Assembly: GCA_038373865.1 (NCBI GenBank)
Contig: JAXGGA010001125.1
Coordinates: forward strand, 104,241 to 168,240
Source: Uloborus plumipes
Taxonomy: Eukaryota > Arthropoda > Arachnida > Araneae > Uloboridae
Direction of reading: 5' to 3'
DNA length: 64,000 nt
Part shown: positions 21,401 to 33,298 of the stretch, in pieces
Position numbering within the stretch: position 1 is the stretch's first letter
Layout: each line of letters begins with the position of its first letter
Position numbers and translations under genes: made by a program
The notes under the pieces: model-generated
Databases searched by the model: none
What the model was told of the DNA's origin: nothing
What the model saw: only the letters and a program-made list of their open reading frames with translations

Positions 21401-23739
21401 TTGACAATACATACGCGTATGTGCGTACGTACATCGTACATGTGTGTGCAAATTTAAACAATTAGATTTTATGCCCAAGTATATTCTTCCCCATTTATAT
21501 TTGCTTAATTAAAGCTATGTTAAAGCTGTGGAAAAAATAATTACGCAATTTGCATTTGTTTACAGCTTGTTTTCTATCATATAGAGCAAAAGTAAAGTAT
21601 TTAAAATTTTATCCAATTTTCAGAGTGAACATTTTATTTCTAGCTTGAGAGAAAGCAGCTTGACTTGCCTTTCAATTCTCCGTAGGTAACTAATTGTCAC
21701 CTAATCAAAACTATAACCTCAAATGATTTAATTTAAAAAAAGAGAGAGAGAAAGAACGGAAAAAATCTTTGTGTATTTCTTACATTTTAGGCAACCTTTT
21801 GTTTCATTACGTTTATCAGAACAAGATATTTTTGCTTCATCAATAACTATAGAATAGAAAAATATCAAAATGTTTTTAAAAAAGTTTTTTTTTCTTTACT
21901 TTCTCTTCCGTCTTTTTTTTTTTTTTTTTTTTTTGTCCAAGACGACAATTCTTTTATTAACTATTAGTGACACAAACAGGCTGACCGACTACTGACTCAC
22001 TTTTTCTTCACTTCAAAAATCCGATTTTAGTTTTTATTTTCTTTAAGTCGATGTTTATGTTATCATTTAGTATTTAACTTTTTTACTATCCACTTTTCAT
22101 GTATTCATATATTCATTTTTCTCTCAAGCACTTTTTCAAAAAGTTTGACAAGAAACCAAGCGAATTAAAAATATAGCGAAATATGAAATACAAATTTAAA
22201 AAAAGAGAACGAAATCTTTCTATCTAGAAACACGCTACTTAGTTTCTTCGAGAATGTTTCAGTTTGGAAAGTTTTCATTACATCTTTGCCTAAATATGTT
22301 AAAAATATTAGTGCTCTTTGCCTTTCAGTTAAAAAGTATTTTTTAGATACAGCAATAAAAAGAAACAGAAAATGATTTGCATTCCTTTCTTTTTACAGCT
22401 TATGTGTTAATCAATTCTTGTGCTCAAAGAAAGTGGGCATCCAACTGCGAAGGTCTACCCCACCGGCCGTTCAATCTATCAAATAATGACTTATCACACT
22501 TTTACCAAATTTAAAACTCTTGTCTTTATACTTTTCCACATTATTTATAAGTATTCTCGTAAAGTCTGGTAAAAGCCTCTGATACTTTAATAAAGTTTTA
22601 GAAATGAAATGAAAAATTTGCACAGTAAAACCTTGTTTCTACGTCTTTCAAAGCATCGACTTAAAATGAGGTATGAATAAAACTTTAACAAACAACTTTG
22701 GTTTTTACTAGTTAAACCCTCATCATGCAAATGTAACATATAGCTTTAAAGTACTGCTATGAATTATTATGTAATAGTTTTGAAACTTTTTATTTAAACA
22801 TACCTTTTAAATAATACCTGGCATATCTATAGCATTAATGCAATTTTATCACTACTATGCGATACACGTACAATCGTACATACATGATGGCATTTGACTA
22901 AAATTACATTTTACAATTGTTCACCGTGATGATTGCTTTTCAGCATTAAAATATTTTGATTTAAATTTAAGGTTATAGAAATGTTTTAATGAGTGTTTTG
23001 ACAAACGCAATAAGTATTTTCCATACAAGACAGAACCCCCCCCCCTCCCCAATGGAAATCATGAAAGATAGACAAGAAGAAAAAACAAAGGCGGAAATAC
23101 GATATAGAACCAATGCAACATATAAATGATGAATGTCTGCCCTAAAATGAACAGGAATGAATAGAATACTTGAAAATAACGAAGAAATATAAAAACCGTA
23201 TAATTAGAGAAGTATAAACAATGCTCTCCTGTAATGCGTTGATAAAATTACATCAACTACGCTGCTAAATAATAAGAAATATTCTTGGGAGATAAACGCG
23301 ACACATGATTTTTACACCCACGTTTATTTTGAAGCATAAACTTACTCAAAAATTCCTTCAATGAAAAATTAAAAACGAAAATAACCTGAATGTAAACGAA
23401 AAGTATTTTCCAATCTCTCCACCTACAAAACAAACAAAATGAAGCTTTATTGGGAAAAAATAAAATAATCCTCGAAAACAGCAGTGTTTTCTCAAACCTC
23501 ACACCTAAATGCTAAGCCGGGACTGACTGCCAGAAATAAATATTTAATTCCAAGGCAATGGCTTTTTTTTTTTTCTCACGGAGAATATGTAAGAGATTTA
23601 GGTGTCTAGCGCTAAAGCCTAATGATGGCCATTAATTTGATTAAGTACTCAATTCATAGCATTCGTCGGGTAAATTGTTTTTAAAGATCTCCAATACGTG
23701 CGGGGGGGAATCCATTTGTTAGAGTCATATGATCGGCTC
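21401..23739. other. AT-rich gene-free tract
   Basis: No gene or mobile element recognised. A T run lies at 21917-21936 and a C-rich run at about 23036-23048. Confidence 0.6.
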
Positions 23740-23920
23740 AGCGTCGTTAGTGAAAATTAAAATCATTCCTGAGCCCAGTGTGAGATGGATGCATGCGTGA
23801 GTACACCGGGCGCATTTGCAAAATTTCGACGGAATTCCGCTTTGGCGAGTAGGGTTGCCGTCGCTTTCGTTGACGCCAAGAAGAAGCCAACGCATTGACG
23901 ACACTCGGTAATTTAGAGTG
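23740..23920. promoter_or_regulatory. GC-richer repeat-poor block
   Basis: CpG-containing sequence (CACCGGGCGCATTTGCAAAA, then GCCGTCGCTTTCGTTGACGC) in AT-rich surroundings with no repeat signature. Candidate regulatory DNA on composition only. Confidence 0.2.
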
Positions 23921-24094
23921 GTAGTCAGTGAATAATCAAATTATAGTTTAAAAAAAACTGAAAAATACCATTTTAGAGTTAATCAAACTGAAAAGAACTA
24001 TCTCATTAATACTAAAGGTTTAACTATATTTCATGATACTCTGATTTCTCTCTGTATCCGCTAAGTATTCACGCACTTATGATACATAAACATG

Positions 24095-24345
24095 CAATAA
24101 TATAGTTTAGGCTTTAATATCAATAATAGTATTAAATATATTACTTTTAGATTTGCAAAGAACGTGAATTTTATCTTTTATTCAGAGTTACATACAAACA
24201 ACTGAAACACATCAACGTGTAATATAGTTTAGACTTCAGTGTTAATAGTAGTATTAAATATATTATTTTTATATTTGTAAAGAACGTGCATTTTATCTTT
24301 TATTCAGAGTTACATACATACAAACAAACAAACAAAACCACATGT
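24095..24345. repeat. Dispersed ~120-bp repeat, tandem pair
   Basis: TATAGTTTAG at 24101 recurs at 24223, a 122-bp period. Both units share ATTAAATATATTA, TTTGCAAAGAACGTGAATTT / TTTGTAAAGAACGTGCATTT and TTTTATTCAGAGTTACATAC. The same unit occurs at 10893-11035 beside the first fold-back element. Confidence 0.85.
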
Positions 24346-25974
24346 GAAACTAATAAAAGCGTATTCAAAATACTATTTTTTGGTGGATGATATTAGTTTT
24401 GAGAAATTTATATTTTAATGGGTGCCCACATACACAATTTACAGTTTCTGTAGCCTCTAAAGCGCATGTCAGCCAGTTTGAAAAAGAAAAAGAAGAGGAA
24501 AGACAGAAATATAAATTGCAATTACTAGTTGTTTAGGGCTTCCAAACAGATTCTTCATATCAAAAAATTTTTAACAAGATAATCATAGGTGTCAAATTTT
24601 TAAACTGTGCTATGATTTAAACTAATCGTAAAAATTGATTTCAAAGTTGATAATTGTTGAAAGAGTCTGCTTTGTAACGCATTTTTTCCTCCACAAAAAT
24701 GTGTGAAACTCTGTTTTATCAACTTATTTATTTAATATGTTTTTTATAGTTTTTCATACTTATCATTAATGCGTCTCTAACTTTCACGTTTCACAACTAG
24801 CGGATTAAAAAAATAAATAAGTAAAATCTTAACATCTCTTCAGTCTCAAAAAATAGTAAAATATCGATCAAGTTTTTTTTCTACTCTTCTTTTTCCAGAA
24901 CTTTTTACAGTTATTATTCCGCTATAATTGTTTCAAACAGCAATCTTATCCAGAATTGGTTAAAAATATAATCTTTCAGAGGCTTAGGAAAGCTGTGCAG
25001 CTGAGTTCAGATAACAACCAACACTTCTTTAACTTGAAACACCAAACTACATGAGCTTCACCGTAAGCACTTTTGTAGAGATGAACTTGAGAGTTTTTGG
25101 AAAGATTGAAAAAATTTATTTTGATTCAATTCTTCACTACTGTGAATCATGGTTACTTCCTGATTAGGCAATAAAGGTTAAAATTATATCTAGAATCGAA
25201 TAGAAATATGTAACAAAATTTTTATAGGAAAATACTTTAATAAATAAAGGTAATATTTTAAGTGAAACACAATAAATTATCTTAACATTTGAACACTCCG
25301 AATTTAAAACCCTCATCAAACTTACTCAGTATAAAATAATCATAAAATACAAAAAAATATTTAAAAGCTATTTTGTAATGGGAACGAGCCATTATTACTC
25401 TTAAAATATGAACTATCAAGCGAAGGATTTTTTATAACATTTTAAAGAATGTTACTTAATTTTATTATTATTATTATTATTTCATTAAAAAATATATTTT
25501 CAAGTTCAGTGTTAATATGGGTTATTTGTTAACTAACTGCAAAGAAACAAGGTTTAAAACGAAACTAATGTTGTCAAGTACTTTAAAATCGAATGAGTTC
25601 TATAAGTTTATTTATTTGGTCAAATAAAAAATAGAATAATTTAAAGAAGTAGTTTCGTTACTTTAAAAATTACTTTTAAAATTTTCTGAAAATATTTTTC
25701 ACATTATCAATAAATAGCATTTAACAATATACTTTAACAAATGTTCTAAAGAGTTTTCTGTTAATGTTGCGAGCCGAAAAATATAAATCAGAATTTTGGG
25801 ATGGTACTTTTTCACAAGAGAGAATTATGTCGCATCCAAATTTCTCTTGCTTCACTTCACTTCACAAAAAAGGCCTCGATGAAACTTGGCGAAACCGACT
25901 TTTGAAACATGCCTTCTAGCAAAGCGATCTCCAGCCAAATGAGGTAAAAGTAAATTTAATACCACTCAGGAAGC
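24346..25974. other. AT-rich gene-free tract
   Basis: No gene seen. A short ATT run lies near 25460-25482. No inverted terminus recognised. Confidence 0.6.
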
Positions 25975-26225
25975 GAAGGAACGGTGTGGGAGTGGGAAAA
26001 GGGATTTGGGAAAATAAACCGAAGGGTGTGAATGAGTCGCACTCGGGTCTAAATGACAGTCTTGGAGGGGATCACGCGATATTTCGCTTTTACAATTCAT
26101 AAAGGCCTCGTTAGTGGATACAGGCTGGAAGATGAGGGAACGGGAAGCATTTAAAGAATTTGTGCTGCTTTCCAAGACAGCGTTGGAACATTTTTATGCA
26201 GCCATTTGCATTCTTGGAGGGCCTT
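25975..26225. promoter_or_regulatory. GC-richer repeat-poor block
   Basis: Balanced, non-repetitive sequence with no convincing reading frame. The 69-codon minus-strand frame at 25966-26175 has no known domain. Candidate conserved noncoding or exonic sequence, on composition only. Confidence 0.2.
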
Positions 26226-26418
26226 AACGGTTAATATGCTAAATGGTGACAGTGATGAACAAAAAATTCTTGTCCCTACGATTCCAGATTTTTCTCAGCA
26301 TAATTGCTGCTTTTTTTCCATTTTGAGTGTTGCATCTTTTGAAGCACACGAGCACATTTCAGACCTCCACTTTTGACTTACTTAACAAGTAAAGATGCAC
26401 TGTACAATGTATTTTTAC

Positions 26419-27177
26419 GAGAGATGCACCGATTAATCGGACATAATCGGCAACTTGGCAGATTTTTTATAGTCTGTAAAATCGGGCCGATAAATCGGCT
26501 GAAAAAAATATTTTTTAAATATTATTTTTTAAAGTATACCTTCACTAAGAAACTATGATAAATAATTTTACTAGGAGTAATAATAATCCTCACAGTTGAT
26601 ACAAAGTTTTTAATAAATTAATTCTTCGACTTTGAATAAATATACACATAGACAATGTTGCAACATTTTTAATGTGTCGATACTTTTCTCCTTAGTTGAC
26701 ATAGTGCTTTCAGATGCCCTTTAATTTTCACAAAGGATTTCAAGTCGTGAATTAAATTGCTACTAATAATTGAAAAAAAAATTAAAAGTACTTCTAAATT
26801 ATAGTGCTCACCACAGGCCCCCCTACCCTTTTTTTTTTTTTAATTTTCATGTCTAGTTCACATAATTAACAACATGTTAATGTAATGTTGTTGACAATGA
26901 TATGAAAAAATATTCTTCGAAATTAAAAAAAATTGACATTATTTCGGGAAAAACAGGAAAATGAAAAAAAAAAAAATATCTGATCTCAGAAATAAACTAT
27001 TTACTACTGCGAAACTCAGAACCATAAAAGAAAGGAAAAAACAGTGATGTTGAAAAATATAGTATTAAGCACAATCACACTTATCATTAATCGACTCAAC
27101 CGATTAATCGGTCAATTACTAACAGCCGATTAATCAGTAATATGTAATTGGCCAATTTGATTATCGGTGCATCCCTA
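26419..27177. mobile_element. hAT-type MITE, copy 2
   Basis: Starts GAGAGATGCACCGATTAATC and ends TTATCGGTGCATCCCTA. The 8-bp flanks ATTTTTAC (26411-26418) and AATTTTAC (27178-27185) differ at one base, a good hAT-style target duplication. The interior matches 1621-2317, for example TTTAAAGTATACCTTCACTA and CCTCACAGTTGATACAAAGT. There are clusters of CCGATTAATCGG-type palindromes near both ends and no transposase. Confidence 0.88.
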
Positions 27178-27545
27178 AATTTTACTGATATGTCAGAGTA
27201 TACAGACTTTGTTTGTTTCGAAAATTTTTCTTCTTTTTTCGCTCCCTACCTTGTAAAACATTTCGGAAACATTTCTGAAAATAACAGAAACGCTTCTTAA
27301 TACACTGCTCGACATTGAAAATGCAACACCAAGAAGGAGTGGTCAGAAATTCATGTAAATTTTACCGTAGACGCACGTCACTGAGTTATGCAAATGATAT
27401 GAAATGCGCAGCTCTCCGACGCACGTGAAGTAAGATATAAGAGAATGAAGTTGAAAAGTGGGCTATGTTCATGTTGGTTTTTCTGCCAGACTAATTATCG
27501 GAGAAATTTGGTTTTTGTCTCGAAGGATACGTGTGATAGGAGGAA

Positions 27546-28577
27546 ATGCCACGCCGTCCTCAACGAAGACACTTCCAGCATATAGACGATTTTACAAGGG
27601 ATATGGTGATCGGACTGAGAAGGGGAGGTTGGTCCATACGTCAAATTGCAGCTGATACCCACATGGATGCAAGCACTGTGCATCGGCTGTGTCGGAGATG
27701 GTTGGAAAGAGGAAATGTAGCCACATTGAGGGGTGCAGGTGTAGCCGAAGTGACGTCAGACCGCTTGGATCGACGGATTCACCGACAAGCTGTGGCGGAC
27801 CCGCAAGTCACTTGTACGTCGATTCTGCAGCACGTGCAAGGTACCCTGGATGTTCCTGTGTCGACCAGAACCGTTTCCCGTCGACTGGTTGCACGTGACC
27901 TGCGATCACGGCGCCCGCTAAGAAGACTGCCATTGACCTCACAGCACAGACTCCAACGTTTGGAATGGTGCAGGACCAGAGCGACGTGGATGGCAGAATG
28001 GCAAACCGTAGTGTTCTCAGATGAATCCCGCTTCTGTTTGTCCAGCGATAGTCATCGCATACGTGTGTGGCGTCGACGTGGAGAAAGATCGAATCCGGCA
28101 GTAACTGTGGAACGCCCCACAGCGCGACAACGTGGCATAATGAATTGGGGAGCTATTGCATACAATTCCGTATCACCTCTAGTTCGTATTCGGGGCACTA
28201 TGACGGCCCAACGATATGTAGATAATGTACTGCGGCCGATGGCAATCCCCTACCTTCAGGGTCTGCCAAATGCAATTTTTCAACGGGATAACGCCCGGCC
28301 TCACAGTGCTCGAATCAGCCAACATGCTCTACGAGGTGTACAGATGCTTTCCTGGCCACCATACTCTCCTGACTTGTCACCAATCGAACATGTGTGGGAC
28401 GTGATTGGACGCCGTTTGCAGAACCTGTCACTGCCTCGTTCAGAGGACGAACTGTGGCAAATGGTTGAAAGGGAATGGAGTGCCATCCCTCAGGACACCA
28501 TCCGCAGGCTTATTGACTCCATGCCTAGACGTGTTTCTTCGTGCATCGCTGTCCGCGGTGGTCCTACTTCTTACTGA
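27546..28577 (+). CDS. Tc1-like transposase, full length
   Basis: A 343-residue transposase that should cut and rejoin its own element at TA sites. Residues about 15-55 (FTRDMVIGLRRGGWSIRQIA, then DASTVHRLCRRW) form a helix-turn-helix for end binding. A second helical DNA-binding part lies at about 90-125. The RNase H-like catalytic domain follows: D159 in VVFSDESRF, D248 in FQRDNARPHSA and E281 in SPDLSPIEHVWD. All three acidic residues are present, with 32 residues between the second and third. WGAI and SMPRR motifs typical of Tc1-like proteins are present. The GRPR-like motif usual after the first domain is replaced here (GAGVAE). The ATG start gives MPRRPQRRH, a usual opening for this group. 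It ends TGA, and an AATAAA lies 43 bases downstream. No introns are needed. Confidence 0.96.
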   Translation: MPRRPQRRHFQHIDDFTRDMVIGLRRGGWSIRQIAADTHMDASTVHRLCRRWLERGNVATLRGAGVAEVTSDRLDRRIHRQAVADPQVTCTSILQHVQGTLDVPVSTRTVSRRLVARDLRSRRPLRRLPLTSQHRLQRLEWCRTRATWMAEWQTVVFSDESRFCLSSDSHRIRVWRRRGERSNPAVTVERPTARQRGIMNWGAIAYNSVSPLVRIRGTMTAQRYVDNVLRPMAIPYLQGLPNAIFQRDNARPHSARISQHALRGVQMLSWPPYSPDLSPIEHVWDVIGRRLQNLSLPRSEDELWQMVEREWSAIPQDTIRRLIDSMPRRVSSCIAVRGGPTSY

Positions 28578-28619
28578 GCCGACGCCGTCCTCGCTCTAAA
28601 TTTTGCTTATTTATTTTGA

Positions 28620-28625
28620 AATAAA
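28620..28625 (+). terminator. Candidate polyadenylation signal of the transposase
   Basis: AATAAA lies 43 bp after the stop codon and before the right inverted terminus, a sensible place for 3' end formation. Sequence match only. Confidence 0.5.
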
Positions 28626-28724
28626 TATCACTTATTGTTCCATGCTGTCTCTGTCTTCTTACCAAATTTCATCAATTTCTGACCACTCCTTCTTGGTGTT
28701 GCATTTTCAATGTCGAGCAGTGTA

Positions 28725-30269
28725 TACCGGAAATTTCCGTTTAAAGTCACCTTTCCGATATTCTCGGAAACGTTGCTAGTAAGTTCAGAAACCTGAGAGG
28801 AAGTTGCGTAGCTGGATGAGCAACGAGCAAAATTGAGGTTCGGGAGAAGATTGAAACCGGAAACGGCGCCATATTGACGTGTTCGCATTTCAGCTCGTGC
28901 GTGTTTTTAGTCTTGCTTGGTATAAAATCTTATCTGATGGGAGCTATAAATCCGTGAGGAATTTAACACAAGCGAGGAATGAACGAATGGTATTTACTTC
29001 ATGAATCCATAGAGCATTATATTTGTTTTGGTGACATGTAAAATTAATACGAAAACTAAATCTTCAAGGCGTACTTCAACGGGATTATCAGAGTGTCTAA
29101 CACGTGCATATTGTTACGACACATCGCGAAGAGAAGTTCGGATTATTTTTATTTGATCCAGAAGCTGGTAAGTACTATTCATTGCTTAGAATTAGATTTA
29201 TTTTCTTTTAAAGCGTATAAATGTCTTTGCTGTGCTCAAACTCTCTTATTTTTCTCTGGATTTGTATTGACATAATCAAATCTGGTTGTTATTCTGCGCT
29301 TTAAGAAATTTGTCCGGTTAAAATTAGGCGAATTAATCAATAATAATAATAATAAGATCAGGGGCTCCCCGAAGGCAAGTCATGGGAGGTCACTGGGTCC
29401 TCCCAAAAATTTTCATCATTCGGCGAATTCGGACTGACGATTCAGAAAATTCAGGGACAGTACTGCAATATCTTTTGTGGTATATATTTGTTTATGAGTT
29501 GCTGCAATCTTTCATTTTTTATGCATGTTGAACACAAGGAGAACCGATTAATAAAAATCTATCTTATTCTGGTATTGACGTCACTAATCATAAACAGAGC
29601 ACCGTTCCTTCTCTTGGCTTCTTTGGGAGAATTCTCATTTGTATGTCACATGACGCAAGACTTCATTCAAATAAGCATTTTTTTATTGCGCAGATGAATA
29701 ATAATACGATGAAGAGTATTTTTAATCGAGTGTGTATTCGAATATTTTAATAGGGTGTGATTTTCTGTTCACATAAAAACGCTCTGAACAAGAGTGACAC
29801 ATTATTCGAGTAACAATTACTTGAGGATTGTGTACTGTTTATTAATGGACATTCATCGATGTATTATGGAATATCTCATTTTAAAATGTAGAGTAAGTAT
29901 ATATTTATATTTTTGAAATTTATTGCATTTAGCTTACTTCAGGCCGTTCAAAACTTTTTTCCGTTGAAATATTTAACAGATTGATTTTTTTGACGATGTA
30001 AAAATAATTTGCAAGCTATAGCTTTGCCGACTTAATACAAAATAAGGAGTAAATTTGGTTCTTCGCTGCCGCTCCAGTCCAATAACAGAACGAAACTGAA
30101 AAAAAAAAAGCAGGCTTGGGCTTAAGTACTACTGTACTTGGCACTTTGTGGCGGCCATCCTTCATCGCAGATTGGCGAGAAAGACAGGGTAGCAATTTAT
30201 ATTTCAACTCCAAGCCGTTTTACACGCCTAAAACAAAGAGAATAAAAAAAAGTAACATAACAGGAGGGG
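28725..30269. other. Gene-free tract
   Basis: No gene recognised. About 28725-28910 is less AT-rich (GAAACGGCGCCATATTGACG) and lies immediately beside the Tc1 insertion. It may be part of a host repeat. Short AAT run near 29340-29355. Confidence 0.5.
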
Positions 30270-30520
30270 GCTACCGTTCCGACGTGACTGCGTGGTCACG
30301 CCAAACGCGAGGGGCTAAACAGGAAATTCCCCGTTGCCCCTCGCACACTCTGCATTTTCCACAATTCTCGCCATTTCGAGCGAGAGGGGTGGGCCGCAGA
30401 CGTCATTCTTCGCTTCCGCCCCTTCGATGACTCTTCGCACGTGAGGCTGGCCACGTGAATGCGAAGATCTGTCACGCAAGTCACGAGACAGGGGTCTCGT
30501 GAGAAAAAATGGTTCATAGA
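30270..30520. promoter_or_regulatory. GC- and CpG-rich block
   Basis: CpG-rich, repeat-poor sequence (CTACCGTTCCGACGTGACTG, GTGGGCCGCAGACGTCATTC) with several ACGTG/CACGTG-like words. It has overlapping short frames on both strands but none with a recognisable domain. Possible regulatory or exonic DNA. Confidence 0.25.
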
Positions 30521-31552
30521 GGGAGACAGGCAACCAGATATATCCTTCTTAGGTCAGAAAAAAAAGCATACAATTCACATTTTCAATTAAATAGTTACCA
30601 AGAGCAAAAACAACTAATGTGTTAAATATAAATCATTGCGCTACATGCTACGTTTTGCTTAAAATTTAGTGTCTGATTCATAGAAAAGAGGTTCCTTTCA
30701 ACATCAAAACACGTGTATGCAATTTTATGCTTTAATGGGGTTGATTTATTTATTTATTTATTTTTTTGCACACAGGTTAAATTTTCATTTTAATTGTGCT
30801 ATTTTGGACATTTCAGAGTAAAGTATCTCGTTGCAGTGAATAAAATGAAAATTTCTTTAAAACTTTTTTAATAAGAGTTAAATACGTAGTATAATTCTCT
30901 GAGAACTGTAGAACAGGTTTTTGTAGTCCTCAAAAACGTTATCATTTCATACCGGAAAGCGATTCAGAGCGTCTGAGGATCTTGAAAGAGCAAAGCACCA
31001 GATATGAATCGGGCGTTATTGAGATGAGACATGAGAGTCATACAGCAGTAGTAGAGCAGAGATGTTCCGTGACGTGTCCAACTGGGTTGTATTTGGGGAT
31101 ACATCATTTCCAAAATTCCATAATTTCCCTTTTTGCTCCCTGAAAAGGACTAAAACTAACTATACCCCAGTCTTAAATCATTTTCAGAATTCTACTAGAG
31201 ACTTTAAATTATAAATTGGGAACATACATCTGCTCGTGTGTGCAATGTCTTAAATATACTTCGTTGACTGATCTGAGACATCGGAACGAGTTTTTTGATC
31301 GATGTGCCCATCCACATGTCGATTCAGAAAATAACTAAGTCAGATAAATTACACTGGGGATGCTGCCAATTTGTACCTGTTGAGTAATACTAGGAGATCA
31401 GCCTTTGGAGCGAATAGAATGTTCACTCCACTCCCAGACCTGAATCAAACAGAGCATGCTTGGGACTATCTTGGTGCTCATGTTTGTGGTTTTTGCCTTC
31501 TGCTTAAGACATCATAAGAGCTGGATTTTATACGTACTCGTATGTACGTATG
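30521..31552. other. AT-rich gene-free tract
   Basis: No gene or mobile element recognised. TTTA repeats near 30745-30765. Confidence 0.55.
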
Positions 31553-31622
31553 CATGTATGGATGAATGGATGGATTGATTGGACGGACGGACGGATGGAT
31601 GGATGCATGCATGCATGCATAA
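31553..31622. repeat. Tetranucleotide microsatellite (GGAT/GGAC/TGCA)
   Basis: TATGGATGAATGGATGGATT passes into three GGAC units, GGATGGATGGAT and then ATGCATGCATGCATGC. A compound tetranucleotide array. Confidence 0.92.
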
Positions 31623-31919
31623 ATATTAACTTCGTACAATCTATGTAAGATGCACAAAATAATAAGTTAATTATGTTCATATGAGGCAAACATGACTGCC
31701 TTTACAGAATAACCCGATGACAATCTCGCAAAGTATGGCTTACCGTGTTATTTCGGCGGCTTTCATTCTATAAAACGTATCTGCAGATCAGAATTACGCT
31801 GAATGCTTTCACAGAATAAACAGCAAACCATAATAGTCTGATTCGCATCGGTGAATGAAACAATCCCGTAACTCGGTTATTTCATGTGCACATATCACTT
31901 AAAAGAGTGTTTTCGTCAT

Positions 31920-32420
31920 TATAGACGCGAGGCCATTATGCGACGGACCACAAAATAACCATTCGACGGCACTTCACACCGTTTTCTTGGCCGGCGATCG
32001 GGAGGGAGGCATAAAGAGCGACATCTTTTCGCGGGATCTCGAATAATGATACATTATGGCGAGGAAAACGGGAGAGACCAACAAAACTGGAGAGAAGCAA
32101 CGCTAACAACTTATGTTTCCGTTCGGGACCGCGCAAAATAATTATCAACGGAAGTAGAGGAACTGTCCGAGAAATTATTAACGAGCGCTCAGACAAATCT
32201 TTTGTGTGCACGGCGGGAGTTATGGGTAAATATATCTGCGAATGCATGCGTGCAGAGGATTCTTCCAGAGAGGGAGGGAAAAGTTTGGGGATAATTGCCG
32301 CCAGGGAGGTTAGGCGCCCATTTTTAATGAAAACGTTGTTCTTTAACGAGTGTGGAAAACGAGGAAGAATACTTTCGAAGCTTCGCTTGTTAAGCTACTG
32401 TTTGGCGTTTATTATTGGAC
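31920..32420. promoter_or_regulatory. Repeat-poor block with higher CpG
   Basis: Sequence of more even composition (GGCCATTATGCGACGGACCA, GGCCGGCGATCGGGAGG, GGGATCTCGAATAATGATAC) without repeat features. Reading frames of 95-103 codons on both strands have no recognisable domain. Possible conserved noncoding element; conservation cannot be judged from one sequence. Confidence 0.25.
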
Positions 32421-32455
32421 GGATTGAAACTTTCGTTAGGGCTGTTATTTTGTCA

Positions 32456-32483
32456 CAACAGCAACAACAACAGCAGCAGCAGA
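32456..32483. repeat. CAA/CAG trinucleotide run
   Basis: About nine CAA and CAG units. It would encode a short Gln run, but the surrounding frame shows no other protein features. Confidence 0.8.
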
Positions 32484-33104
32484 CAATTTGAACTTGAATG
32501 AAATGTTGTTTTCTGCGGTAATGGGAAGAAGGCTCAATGGTGAATAAAAATTTCATGTGCCGAGAATGGATAAATGGTGCGTTATTACTGCTATTACTGA
32601 GCATGGATGTGCTACTGGAATTAAATGCAAGATTTTCGTGCTGATAAAATAATTCCTTTTTTTTTTTCGTTGAGCGAACTCAAGCATTACCATTATTGCC
32701 ACGTTTTGATTTAAGAAAGCAATTTGTCACCCTACTCACAATACATGCGAGAAAATGAAACCTGTTTGATCTTAAAAAAAAGGAAAGAAAAGAAAAAAAA
32801 AGCATAAGAATGTAGGGAAAGGAGGTTTTTTTTTCTTTTTTTTTTTCTTTGTTAACACACTAAAAGTTTTCTGAAAAATGATTGTATAAAGAATAACACA
32901 ATAGATTAAAAACTAAAACGAATGCTTTTACATGTGTAGCAACATGAACTAAAAAGTAAAAAAAAACGATCTTTTGGTGTGAAATATATTCAACAAGAGG
33001 ACGTCCCACAATGTTTGAATAAATTTAAAATAATTGACGAAAAACGAACTTTAATAATAATAAAAAAGTGGATAGCGCTCTATTTACTAGAAGTGCGACG
33101 CGCT
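32484..33104. other. AT-rich gene-free tract
   Basis: Purine- and T-rich low-complexity patches near 32770-32855. No gene seen. Confidence 0.55.
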
Positions 33105-33182
33105 TGCTTTGAGAGCTCTACGGACGCGGTAAGTTCGCTGTTCGGGGTTCGATCTTATTGCGTGTCACTAAAATAATTTCCA
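33105..33182 (+). mobile_element. Possible degraded tRNA-derived SINE fragment
   Basis: AGTGCGACGCGCTTGCTTTG, then GAGAGCTC and GGGGTTCGATC, resembles a tRNA-like head with a B-box-like GGTTCGATC. The A-box region is not convincing and I see no body or target duplication. It could also be chance. Confidence 0.35.
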
Positions 33183-33298
33183 AATTTATGTAAAGTTGAT
33201 TGGTAATTTGAAATCAACAACCTGACAAACATTAAATAATTGCATCTTCCAGCGAAAGAATGCTCTTTTTCCTTCTTCTGTCTTTTTCCAGAGAATTA

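Larger units (their letters stand above)
27303..28722 (+). mobile_element. Apparently intact Tc1-like transposon, 1420 bp
   Basis: The termini start CACTGCTCGACATTGAAAAT and match perfectly as inverted repeats for 49 bp, ending in GGTCAGAAATT. Target TA flanks both sides (27301-27302 and 28723-28724). One uninterrupted transposase gene fills the interior, in the orientation of the plus strand. Perfect termini plus an open gene indicate a recent insertion and possible activity. The inverted repeats are short and no second inner repeat was noticed. Confidence 0.96.

Noticed and set aside
30116..30533. Frames on both strands across a CpG-rich block
   Set aside because: No recognisable domain; several overlapping frames are open because of composition.
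32204..32491. Frame ending in a glutamine run
   Set aside because: The Gln run is a CAA/CAG microsatellite and the rest of the frame has no protein features.
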